In this document: in pieces, positions 19,002-26,869 of the stretch
Numbering within the stretch: the stretch's first letter is position 1
Layout: every line of letters begins with the position of its first letter
Assembly (NCBI RefSeq): GCF_002494345.1
Contig: NZ_NXNI01000001.1
Coordinates: 434,001 to 498,000, forward strand
Source: Natrinema ejinorense
GTDB lineage: Archaea; Halobacteriota; Halobacteria; Halobacteriales; Natrialbaceae
Length of the DNA stretch: 64,000 bases
Direction: 5' to 3'
The notes under the pieces: model-generated
Database searches by the model: none
The model's input: only the letters and a program-made list of their open reading frames with translations
What the model was told of the DNA's origin: nothing
Translations under genes and position numbers: made by a program

Positions 19002-19269
19002 TCTCTCACAATCCGTGTGATTTCATCCATCAAACAGGGTTCAATTCATCACAGAATGACACAGATTCAATACTGACTTCGACAGCCACCCCGTCTCCGT
19101 CTTGCATTTTCTCTCGTCAACGTTCCCGGTTTCCTCATCTCGTAATACTATCTAGAATATTATAAATACCCGTGTCGTGAGCTTCAGGGCTTACATCTAT
19201 AACACGTACCATTCGGTCTACCGCTGTTTTCAGTCGGTCACGATTTCTCACCGCTACGGGTGGTTCTCA

Positions 19270-19458
19270 GTGATCGATCCGAACGATTACCCGAACGCGG
19301 AGGCATAGTACGTGATCGCTGATCCTGATTTCCCGCCCGACGACGAACTCGAGGAAATGACATCTGATGCGGTTCGTGAGCGATTGCTGCGGTTCATCGG
19401 GAGACGCGAGATGGACAGTCACTAGGAGATCTACGACGCAATAGCTGACGAATATTAA
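19270..19458 (+). pseudogene. Decayed small acidic reading frame inside the element
   Basis: A 63-codon frame beginning GTG (VIDPNDYPNAEA) and interrupted by TAG at codon 13 and again after GRREMDSH. It continues as EIYDAIADEY and ends with TAA. Apart from the two stops it reads like a normal haloarchaeal acidic protein (DPDFPPDDELEEMTSDAVRE). A GTG at 19312 could still give a 37-residue product. No family recognised. It is convergent with, and just touches the end of, the 168-codon gene. Confidence 0.4.
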
Positions 19459-19961
19459 AACTCCGTGTCAGGATCGTACCGAGCCCGGATGATCCTCGGA
19501 AGTCGCGTTCGCGTCACTTCCCACAGTAGTCCGACGGGAGTTTTTTCCAGAAAGTCGACGCCCTGGTACTGATAGTCGCTCTCCGGCGAGGCCCGCTGCT
19601 GAAAGTGGTCGAACGGGATGTCCGATTCCTCCGGATGCGGTTGTCGGTGCCAGCCGCAGTCGTAGCCCGACGACTCGACGTAGTGGAATTTGAACTGGTC
19701 GCCGATCCCGTCAGGGTGCGTCCACCAGTTGATCTCGAGTCTGGCTTCGTCCGCATCGACGAGTCCATCGACCAAGATCTGCATATCGAAGCGAGCGACG
19801 AGTTTCCGGTCTTTCTGGTCGCGTGTCGGTCTGACGACTACCGTCTCAGTCGCAGGATGGTGGTTCAGATTGATCCGTAACTGCTCGAAGATTCGCCCCC
19901 GACGACCGGATAAATCGCTCGGGTCGGATCCGCCATCAGCCAGCAAAGCGCCGAGATACAT
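19455..19961 (-). CDS. Partner gene of HTH protein; possible DUF6516-like toxin
   Basis: 168 residues starting immediately after the HTH gene's stop (TAA then ATG), so the two form one transcript and are probably translationally coupled. Middle region: ARLEINWW, then FKFHYVESSGYDCGWHRQPHPEESDIPFDHFQ. This resembles the aromatic/His-rich core of DUF6516-type proteins found beside HTH antitoxins, but the match is judged by eye only. No signal peptide or membrane segment. It lies in the tRNA-Gly element and is intact although its neighbours have decayed. An unclassified element cargo protein is the alternative. Confidence 0.6.
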   Translation of the reverse strand: MYLGALLADGGSDPSDLSGRRGRIFEQLRINLNHHPATETVVVRPTRDQKDRKLVARFDMQILVDGLVDADEARLEINWWTHPDGIGDQFKFHYVESSGYDCGWHRQPHPEESDIPFDHFQQRASPESDYQYQGVDFLEKTPVGLLWEVTRTRLPRIIRARYDPDTEF

Positions 19962-20540
19962 TTATACGGCGGAATCGACCGGCGGTCGGTAGCGGTGACT
20001 GAATTTTTCGTATCGCTCGAGCGCTTCCTCCGCTATCGAGACCATGTGTGCGTGCGTGTCCCACTCGGAGGCCCTTTTGAAGTACTTCCGCGCCTCCCTC
20101 GAGGATGTGTCTTCGGCCGTCGCGAGTTTCCGCAACTCATCTGCGCTCTCAACACTGTACGTTTCCCTGAGTTCCTCGATGTCCTCCTTTGCGGTGACCG
20201 CTATCGTCTCGATCTCGTCGCGAGTGTGTTCCTCGATCAGCTGTGACACTTCTTTGAACCGCTGGTACGCGGCATCGGGGTAGTACGTCTTCGCACCTCG
20301 CTGTTCGACCGCACTCAGGATATGCAGATCGACCAACCGCTCGAGGTGACTCCGTGCCGTCGTCGGTGATACCTCCGCTCGCTCCGCGATCCAGTCCGCC
20401 GTCCGCGGTTGTTCGACCGTCAACGAAACCGAAATCACGCGGTCGACTCCCGGCATCTCGTCCGTCCATTCGTCGGTATGTTTTGCCTCGTCCCCGATTT
20501 CGATCGCTTCGGGCGGTGCCAGAGATTCGTCGTCAGCCAT
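19962..20540 (-). CDS. Winged-helix HTH regulator (possible antitoxin/repressor)
   Basis: 192 residues from MADDESLAPP (ATG at 20540; the longer frame to 20588 is less likely). After an acidic N-terminus the HTH at about 50-85 reads EQPRTADWIAERAEVSPTTARSHLERLVDLHIL. It is followed by an AVEQRGAKTYYPD wing and a long helical C-terminal region (about 110-170) rich in Glu/Arg. Such two-gene HTH plus partner modules are common in haloarchaeal mobile regions. It likely represses its own operon. Confidence 0.8.
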   Translation of the reverse strand: MADDESLAPPEAIEIGDEAKHTDEWTDEMPGVDRVISVSLTVEQPRTADWIAERAEVSPTTARSHLERLVDLHILSAVEQRGAKTYYPDAAYQRFKEVSQLIEEHTRDEIETIAVTAKEDIEELRETYSVESADELRKLATAEDTSSREARKYFKRASEWDTHAHMVSIAEEALERYEKFSHRYRPPVDSAV

Positions 20541-20620
20541 ATCTTGGTCTATTATTTGGTCTCGAGAACAATAGCCTTGTGTGTACACTAATTATATGCT
20601 CTCCACATGTCTTTTGACTG

Positions 20621-21180
20621 CTAACTACTCGCGGGTACTGTGTCCGCGAACCCTACATAGGCGAATGTCAATCCCATCGATTCGGTTCGCCTTATTTGAA
20701 TAGTAATCAACCCATCCGTTCGAGTGCCGCTTTTCGCCGAGTCCTCTTTCGGAATCCGTACTACGCCGTTCGACGCGTCTATCCACGATGTTGTCGCTCG
20801 CCGCACTTCGATCGGACGCAGTCCGACGTCCAAGGTCGTCCACAGAAGGGACGGTATTTTCCAACTGTTCGTGGCTTTCCAGTCGTCTACCGTCACGTCT
20901 GCCTTCGCCTTGCCCAATCGCTGCGCGAGATACCGCCGCCAGCGCTCGCGCTCATCCGGCGTGACGGTGTCGTAGTTGGGAATCCCTCTATATTCGAGCG
21001 CGGCCTCCCGGACATGCTCTCGTTCGCCACGTGTGAGAAAATCGCGCGGACTGTGGCGCGGTCGCGATGCAAACGATGGTTTTTATTCCGGTGGTCTCGG
21101 TAGGAGACGCACTGTCGAGGGTTGAGGTGTTTCGCTGACGGTTCGGGTACGAGGACGATGTTCTCGGTTTTTTCACTCAT
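20621..21180 (-). pseudogene. Tyrosine recombinase/integrase, disrupted
   Basis: The N-terminus reads MSEKTENIVLVPEPSAKHLN and RQCVSYRDHR, the start of a common haloarchaeal XerC/D-like integrase. A deletion and frame change near 21070-21090 then join it to PRDFLTRGEREHVREAALEY, and the reading continues through WKIPSLLWTTLDVGLRPIEV and GVVRIPKEDSAK. The first catalytic Arg (GLRPIEV) remains. The core-binding domain (roughly 110 residues) and everything after SAK, including the H-x-x-R and Tyr, are missing. It sits right at the 3' side of tRNA-Gly, the usual place for the element's own integrase. Confidence 0.85.
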
Positions 21181-21334
21181 AGGTCGATGGACCGCGTACT
21201 GTCTACGTGAGGAAACCCGGAAGCCACGAGTTACGTCTCGTCCAGTTTCGCGTGAACCCTGTTCGTTGGTCGCTGGCTTACTGCACTGAGATGGTCTTCG
21301 CTCGAATGGGCGCTGACGATGCGGAGAACGGTGA

Positions 21335-21405
21335 TGCGCGGACCGGGATTTGAACCCGGGCCATGAGCTTGGAAGGCTCAGGTCCTACCACTAGACCATC
21401 CGCGC
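21335..21405 (-). tRNA. tRNA-Gly (anticodon TCC)
   Basis: 71 nt. Acceptor stem GCGCGGA pairs with TCCGCGC, with discriminator A at 21335. D-arm with TAGTGGTAGGA, anticodon loop CTTCCAA, T-loop GGTTCAAATCC. No intron; CCA not encoded. Its 3' part is repeated at 18957-19001, marking it as an integration target whose function was restored by the insertion. Confidence 0.96.
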
Positions 21406-21642
21406 GCAGTTCCGGATTTTCGTTCCACGTTTAAGGCTCTTCCTTTTCGGTTCGATCCCCCGCTAGCGATCAGCGCCACCGGCGACCTCGAACGACGCGG
21501 GAAAAAACGGACGCAGTACTCGACAGCCGATTCGGATCGAGCGGGCACGAGCGCCCGACGACGTCGATCAGTCGGCGGTGCTCACCGCTCGAGCCACGGT
21601 CGGACGTCCAACAGCGATCCGACCCCTGTGGCGAGACGGTGG

Positions 21643-22347
21643 CTACGCGTTCGATCCGGTGGCGGTCACTGTCGCGTAACAGTTCCCACTCGAGAGTTCC
21701 ACCTCGCAACACTCGAGGGTGCTGCCGGCGAGTTCGGCCTCGAACTCGTCGGGAGCATAGATGTGGTAGAACCGGTCGACCGTCTCGCCGCCGGGAAGGG
21801 TCCACTCGATCGTCGTGTCGAACCCCTCGGTCTCCTCGAACTTGTCGTGGGCAGTCGACCACGCGCTAACGAGTGCACGGCCGCCCGGACTGAGCACGCG
21901 CGCGAGTTCGTCTAAGCTGGCCGTGCGGGCGGTCCGCGTCGGCAGATGGTGCAGCGTCGCGACGTAGACCGCCACGTCGATACTGTCCGTCGCCAACGGA
22001 AGCGCCGCGGCATCCCCCTGAATCAGGTCGACGGCGAAGCCACGCTCGAGGGCCCGTGCGTGCCCCGTCTCGAGTAGGCCGCGGCTGACGTCGAGACCGA
22101 CGACGGACTCGAGGTCGGCAGCGAGGAGTTCGGCATGGCGGCAGTTGCCACAGCCAAGGTCGAGCCCGACGCCTGTGCCGTCGCTCGCGTGGGTCTCGAC
22201 GAACGCCTCGACTTCGGGCCAGGCGTACTCTCGCGTGGACGCGAAGTGGTCCGCGATTCGATCGTAGGTGTCGCGTACGTCGGCGCGACGGGTTCCCTCG
22301 TCTCGGCTCTCCGTTCGGTCTCGAGCCCGATTCCGGTCCTCGGCCAT
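21643..22347 (-). CDS. SAM-dependent methyltransferase, Trm9-like
   Basis: 234 residues from MAEDRNRARD (ATG at 22347). Motif I is VGLDLGCGN (about 60-68), preceded by the Trm9/ALKBH8-type pattern YDRIADHFASTREYAWPEV. Later motifs include GLDVS, GDAAALPLATDSIDVAVYVATLHHL and RVLSPGGRALVSAW. In eukaryotes Trm9 methylates cm5U34 of tRNA made by Elp3; elp3 at 5439-7100 makes such a role plausible here. Trm9 normally needs Trm112 and no such gene is in the window. A generic small-molecule methyltransferase cannot be excluded. Confidence 0.78.
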   Translation of the reverse strand: MAEDRNRARDRTESRDEGTRRADVRDTYDRIADHFASTREYAWPEVEAFVETHASDGTGVGLDLGCGNCRHAELLAADLESVVGLDVSRGLLETGHARALERGFAVDLIQGDAAALPLATDSIDVAVYVATLHHLPTRTARTASLDELARVLSPGGRALVSAWSTAHDKFEETEGFDTTIEWTLPGGETVDRFYHIYAPDEFEAELAGSTLECCEVELSSGNCYATVTATGSNA

Positions 22348-22515
22348 CGTCTGGTGTCGGCGGGGAACGCGCAAAAAGCGTTCGCAACCCGTTCGAGGGC
22401 CCCGCGTCGATCGGTCACGGTCGCGTGTCGACGGTGAGAATGTGGCACCGTGACGGGGACTCGAGGAATTCGAGGGGTTTATCTATTCCCGACGGGAACT
22501 GTGGGATGCGTACGA

Positions 22516-22587
22516 GGGCTCGTAGATCAGGGGTAGATCACTCCCTTGGCATGGGAGAGGCCCCGGGTTCAAATCCCGGCGAGTCCA
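22516..22587 (+). tRNA. tRNA-Ala (anticodon GGC)
   Basis: 72 nt. Acceptor GGGCTCG pairs with CGAGTCC and includes the G3:U70 wobble pair that identifies tRNA-Ala. Discriminator A; anticodon loop TTGGCAT; T-loop GGTTCAAATCC. No intron and no encoded CCA. Confidence 0.97.
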
Positions 22588-22839
22588 CTCGAAATTAACT
22601 GTTATCTCGAGGGTTTCCAAAACTCGAGTAACAACGCTGTCCGTCCAGATATCGGAGGAGTCGCGTTTTTCGAGCCGTCCATCTTCGACAGAGTTCACCA
22701 CGGCTCCGTTCGGACCCCGCCGCTGTCCGGCGGTCAATAGAGGGAGGTGGGCAGGCGTGTGGACTGACCGTCCGTTCCGTTCTGAAACTTCCGCTACCCG
22801 AAGATAGCGACTCACAGTCGGGTGAATTCGGGTTCACAA

Positions 22840-23163
22840 TCAATCATCTGGCTCGGGGGCCGATGGCTGGTCGTCCGCCGGTTCTGGCTGTAACTGGCGG
22901 ACGAGATTCAAATGCATGAGGTGAAGGTGCATCCCGATTCCGTACAGGATGGTACCTAGTCCGACGAACGTGAGCGGCATCAGTATCGCTTCGATCGCCT
23001 GTGATGGACTGTCGAGGTTTGCGGGAAGGACGACACTAACGGCTAATAGAAACGCACTTAGAATGATCACCAATCCTGTACGGACTGCCCGGGAGTACTT
23101 CCCAATCTTTTGAATCCGTTTTTCGATCTCCTCTCGAGAGGGTGACGCCGTCTCACGGGCCAT
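22840..23163 (-). CDS. Small two-helix membrane protein
   Basis: 107 residues. The N-terminal amphipathic region SREEIEKRIQKIGKYSRAV is followed by two hydrophobic segments (about 29-47 and 59-80). The C-terminus is acidic and Pro-rich (PEPADDQPSAPEPDD). No family recognised. Confidence 0.7.
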   Translation of the reverse strand: MARETASPSREEIEKRIQKIGKYSRAVRTGLVIILSAFLLAVSVVLPANLDSPSQAIEAILMPLTFVGLGTILYGIGMHLHLMHLNLVRQLQPEPADDQPSAPEPDD

Positions 23164-23437
23164 AACTTACGCCTCACTCGTTCTACACATCGTTCTCGCT
23201 GCGAGTTCGGTCATGATCATCTGCATCGGATACTGTCATCGCTCACCATTCGACCATCTGCGGCGTAAAACGAGGGCCGGAATTGGCAACCCGACACATG
23301 AAACGCATGCCAAGCTGCTGTAACGGTTACTGGCTACGGACTTGCCTGCTGATCACAGCGATCGTCTTTTTGCCGACGCCGACTACTGCTTCGAGCGACC
23401 GTTAGCAGCACCATCGATCGAACACGCCTGTCGGGGC

Positions 23438-24055
23438 CTAGTTCTCGGGTCTGGAACGAAGTCGTCGCCGAAAGAATTCGACGAGTTCACTCACGTAGCC
23501 GGTTCCCCAGATTGCGACGATCACTGCGCCGACTGCGTTGAACACGAAGTCGGTAACGATGTCGTCGATGCCATAGACAGTGACCACCGTGCCGCCGAGA
23601 GCGAACTCCAGAACCTCCCAGATGACACCGATCGCGAGGACGAAGACGACGATGAACACGGAGCGAAAGGTCGACGGGACGTTCATCTCGTCGGTGTGGA
23701 GTTCGAACGCCCGGAAGGCCGCATACCCCAGTCCTGCGATGACTGACGCCGAGACGGTGTGTGCGATCTCGTCGTACCATTGGTACGCTTCGTAGAGCCA
23801 GAGCGATCCCATCGTGTGAAGGATCACGGCGGTGGTGGTCCAGAGGACGAGTCCGGCGTCCATCGAGTACCCGTACTCCCGGCGCAACCACGCCGGCAGG
23901 AGCGTTATCCCGAGGGCAAACCCCGCCGTTCCGGAGATTCCGAACTGAAACGTCACGACCCCGTAACCGAGGAGCGCGACGAGTCCAAGTTGCAGGCCTC
24001 GAACGAGACGGCGCTCCCGAGCATCCGTCAGCCCCAGCGCGTCGCCGAGCGTCAT
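23438..24055 (-). CDS. YjdF/DUF2238-like integral membrane protein
   Basis: 205 residues from MTLGDALGLTD, the ATG overlapping the stop of the upstream membrane gene (24052-24055). Six or so helices. Conserved features are SLWLYEAYQWYDEIAHTVSASV, IWEVLEFA and a final DDIVTDFVFNAVGAVIVAIWG, a pattern shared with YjdF/DUF2238 and VanZ-like proteins (Tyr-Asp-x-x-x-His in one helix, Asp-x-x-x-Asn before the last). Function unknown. The first gene of the pair shows a similar C-terminal block. Confidence 0.7.
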   Translation of the reverse strand: MTLGDALGLTDARERRLVRGLQLGLVALLGYGVVTFQFGISGTAGFALGITLLPAWLRREYGYSMDAGLVLWTTTAVILHTMGSLWLYEAYQWYDEIAHTVSASVIAGLGYAAFRAFELHTDEMNVPSTFRSVFIVVFVLAIGVIWEVLEFALGGTVVTVYGIDDIVTDFVFNAVGAVIVAIWGTGYVSELVEFFRRRLRSRPEN

Positions 24056-24639
24056 GGTGAGTCCGCTCCGTTCGCGGCTCGAGCGACGGCACCCGCCGGC
24101 TCGAATCGGCCGGCGTACCACTGGAAGAGTCCGCCGAGCACGAGTCCCACGACGGTGACGATGACGAAATCCCACTGGAGTTCGGTCTGCGAGCGCAGGT
24201 ACTCGGTCCCGAGCCACCGATCCGAGTAGAACTGCGCGACGGTCCAGAGCGCCTGGAGCGCCATCGTCGTCAGCACCGCAAAGACGACGGCGAACCGACG
24301 ACTCAGTTCGACCGAGGCGAACGTCTCAAGCTCGACGACGACGACGAGCGCGAGCGTCGCAACGGCAAGATACACAACGGTCTCGGACGGAAATCCGGCA
24401 ACACCGGCGACGACAGAGAGCGTAGCGACTGCCAAGAGCGGCCAGGAAACCATCGCCGTCCAGTCGCCGGTGATCAGCGCTGGTGCTGATACCGTAGCGA
24501 CGATGGCTAGCTCGAACCCACCCCAGAGTAGAACGCCCGTAAGAACACTCTCGATGGCACCCAGCGCCACGATGCCCATCAACGACCATCCGATGATGGC
24601 GTTCATCCGCTCGTCGCGGACGAGTTGCTCGAGCGTCAC
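24052..24639 (-). CDS. Membrane protein, operon partner of the YjdF-like gene
   Basis: 195 residues if started at GTG 24639 (VTLEQLVRDERMNAIIGWSL); an ATG at 24606 is the alternative. Five to six helices. The C-terminal part (LQALWTVAQFYSDRWLGTEYLRSQTELQWDFVIVTVVGLVLG in outline) resembles the Asp-containing last helix of YjdF-like proteins. This suggests the two adjacent genes encode related or interacting proteins. Coupled to the next gene by a 4-nt overlap. Confidence 0.65.
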   Translation of the reverse strand: MTLEQLVRDERMNAIIGWSLMGIVALGAIESVLTGVLLWGGFELAIVATVSAPALITGDWTAMVSWPLLAVATLSVVAGVAGFPSETVVYLAVATLALVVVVELETFASVELSRRFAVVFAVLTTMALQALWTVAQFYSDRWLGTEYLRSQTELQWDFVIVTVVGLVLGGLFQWYAGRFEPAGAVARAANGADSP

Positions 24640-24927
24640 AGAGCAGTAACTAGGTTCGAGAACACTAAAACCCACAACCGAATTTGCAGCTATCCAAAGG
24701 GGTGAAAGGCTGTATGGACCGACAGACGTGATCAGGGGCCACTGGTCAACAGGTCCGCTCTCGGTTCTCGAGAAGAACGAACCAATTGATCGTTCATCAC
24801 TCCTCGACTCCGATCCAGTCCTCCTCGAGCGCTGCGCCGACCACTCGCTTCTGCGACGACCACGCGATGATTACAGTCATCTCTTTTAAGACCGACATTT
24901 TTCCGATTTGTACCCGTGCAATTGACC

Positions 24928-26019
24928 ATGGCCGTTTTCGACGGATGGGACGGCGAGCGACTCCTCTGGGTTGGATTCGGCTTGATTATCGCGGCACTGA
25001 TCGGGATCGCACTCTTCAGATACGTGGGGACATTACTCTTCGCGATATTCGTCTACTACGCGACGCGTCCACTGTATCGCCAACTCGATCGCGTCATCGA
25101 CCACCCGAACGTGACGGCGACGGTCACGATACTATTCGTCGTCGTCCCCATGGTAGCCGTCATCGCCTACGCGGGCGTCGTCGCACTCCGGGAGTTGGAT
25201 CAGTTCCTCGCTTCGAACGAACTCGAGACGTATCGATCGCTCTTCCAGCCGTATTTGCGATTGGTCAGGGAAGGCAACGTCGACGGACTCCGAGACGCAC
25301 TCACAGCTGGTTCCGGCACCCCGATCACTGGCGCCCTCCGCCAAGGCGTTCCGAGCGCACTAGGACGACTACAGTCGTTCGCCGGATTCGTCTTCTCAGT
25401 TCTCGCTCGATTCTTTCTCATGCTCACGTTTCTCTTCTATCTCTTGCGTGACGACCAGAAGTTACGACAGTGGTTCTACGAGAGCATCGACCACGACGAC
25501 GAGATCGTCTCGTACATCGAGTCTGTCGACGACGACCTCGAAACGGTCTTTCTCAGTAACCTCGCGGTCATTGCGGTCGCAGCCGTAACCGCCGCAGCAA
25601 CGTACACCGCTCTCAACTACCTCGCACCGAGTGGGACTGTCGTTGCAACGCCGGTGTTACTCTCACTACTTATCGGAATCGGGACACTGATACCGGCCGT
25701 CGGGATGAAACTCGTCTATGTCCCGTACGGACTGGTTCTGGCTGGACTCGCAGTGACGACGTCAACGCCGTTCTGGCACCCGATCGCGTTCTTGGTTCTC
25801 ACGTTCGTCGTCGTCGACACGATCCCCGATTTCTTCGCACGGTCGTACCTGTCCGCGCGAAGCGGCGTCCACATGGGGTTAGTTCTCCTTGGGTACTTCC
25901 TCGGGACCCTCGCTTTCGGCTGGTACGGACTCTTCCTCGGCCCAATCGTCGTCGTCATTACGGTCCACTTCGCGCATATGATCTTCCCCACCCTCGGTAG
26001 CGCTCTCCTCGGAGAGTGA
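24928..26019 (+). CDS. AI-2E family transporter (PerM-type)
   Basis: About 363 residues. Helices lie near the N-terminus, then an amphipathic region (about 85-160), then five clustered C-terminal helices, the layout of AI-2E/PerM proteins. Recognisable pieces are LLFAIFVYYATRPLYRQLDRV and the C-terminal block GVHMGLVLLGYFLGTLAFGWYGLFLGP. The family exports small molecules or works as a Na+(Li+)/H+ antiporter in some members; the substrate here is unknown. GTG at 24916 is an alternative start. Confidence 0.85.
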   Translation: MAVFDGWDGERLLWVGFGLIIAALIGIALFRYVGTLLFAIFVYYATRPLYRQLDRVIDHPNVTATVTILFVVVPMVAVIAYAGVVALRELDQFLASNELETYRSLFQPYLRLVREGNVDGLRDALTAGSGTPITGALRQGVPSALGRLQSFAGFVFSVLARFFLMLTFLFYLLRDDQKLRQWFYESIDHDDEIVSYIESVDDDLETVFLSNLAVIAVAAVTAAATYTALNYLAPSGTVVATPVLLSLLIGIGTLIPAVGMKLVYVPYGLVLAGLAVTTSTPFWHPIAFLVLTFVVVDTIPDFFARSYLSARSGVHMGLVLLGYFLGTLAFGWYGLFLGPIVVVITVHFAHMIFPTLGSALLGE

Positions 26020-26374
26020 CCGCGACCGACGGAACGCCCTGGCCCGTCGATTCCGTCACTCGTAACGTGAGTCACGGTCATTGCGTCAGTGACCGTCTCA
26101 TTCGCCGAGCGGTCGTCACGCCGGAAGACAACGGGACTGGGAGTGTGTGCAGACACCGCGTTCGTGGTGCGTAGGCCGTCCCGCGGGTCATAGAGCGCCG
26201 ACTCGATCAGTTGGGATACCACGATCTCGAGCCGGCAGTCCCCCGCGTCCCGACAGTACACTCCCTGTTGCTCGTACCGTCGAGCGGCCGAGTAGCGAGC
26301 CGAAGCAGATCCGGGGTTCCCGCGCGGGTTCGTCCGGTTCGTATGCGACGCGGACGAACGATTGGTCGTTCCGG
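26020..26374. other. Gap between the AI-2E gene and the CBS-domain remnant
   Basis: No reliable gene. A minus-strand frame passing through here (RYEQQGVYCRDAGDCRLEIVV near 26220-26280) continues without a stop into the antisense of the transporter gene. It may include decayed coding sequence, but nothing recognisable. Confidence 0.4.
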
Positions 26375-26716
26375 TCACCGATTAGTTGCTTCTCGCTGTT
26401 TCCGGTCGATCGGACCCTCGAGATCGCCCATCATCGCCTCGAGCAAGTCGGTCATGGTGACGAGTCCGACGACCTTGCCATCTTCGATCACCAGTGTGTG
26501 TTCATGATTCTCCGCCTCAAACTGGTCGACTGCATCGCTGACATCTGTGTCGGGGGAGCGCGTCATCGCCGGGGCCGCCAACTCGGCGATGTCGAGATCG
26601 CCGGTGGGCAGTTGCTTGCGGCGTCTGACGAGGATCGGCGTATAGAGACTGTCCCCGAAAATCGGTCAGTTCGCCTCCGACCAGTGGATACCGCATCTTC
26701 GGGCGTCCCTCCATCC
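26375..26716 (-). pseudogene. CBS-domain (CNNM/HlyC-like) protein fragment
   Basis: The 3' part reads AAPAMTRSPDTDVSDAVDQF, then EHTLVIEDGKVVGLVTMTDLLEAMMGDLEGPID, the second CBS domain plus the end of CNNM-type membrane proteins. Upstream the match continues as MRYPLVGGELTDFRGQ in one frame and SLYTPILVRR in another, so a frameshift lies near 26650. The transmembrane CNNM domain and first CBS half are absent. It is a truncated, frameshifted relic; a 68-residue CBS peptide could still be made from 26581. Confidence 0.7.
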
Positions 26717-26869
26717 TCTGTTGACATCGTCAACTGATGACACGCTCCTACGGCCGTGCAAGATAGAGAGGGTGCCTCGATCATAGCATGTCTGTTTACT
26801 TCCGAATTGCCTCTCCAGAATCGACCGTTAGAACGAGACTGCGAACCGCCCGTTGCTGTCCCTCTTAGA

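Larger units (their letters stand above)
18957..21378. mobile_element. Degenerate integrative element at tRNA-Gly(TCC)
   Basis: About 2.4 kb bounded by the 45-bp direct repeat (distal copy 18957-19001, tRNA-proximal copy 21334-21378). Inside, from the tRNA outward, are a disrupted tyrosine recombinase reading away from the tRNA, an intact HTH gene, an intact 168-codon partner gene, and a small stop-interrupted frame. Base composition is more AT-rich than the surroundings. No replication or virion genes remain. The element has probably lost most of its body and can no longer excise without a helper integrase. Confidence 0.82.

Noticed and set aside
18662-19033. N-terminal extension of the DUF3784-like gene
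   Set aside because: It translates tRNA-derived and non-coding sequence and does not resemble protein.
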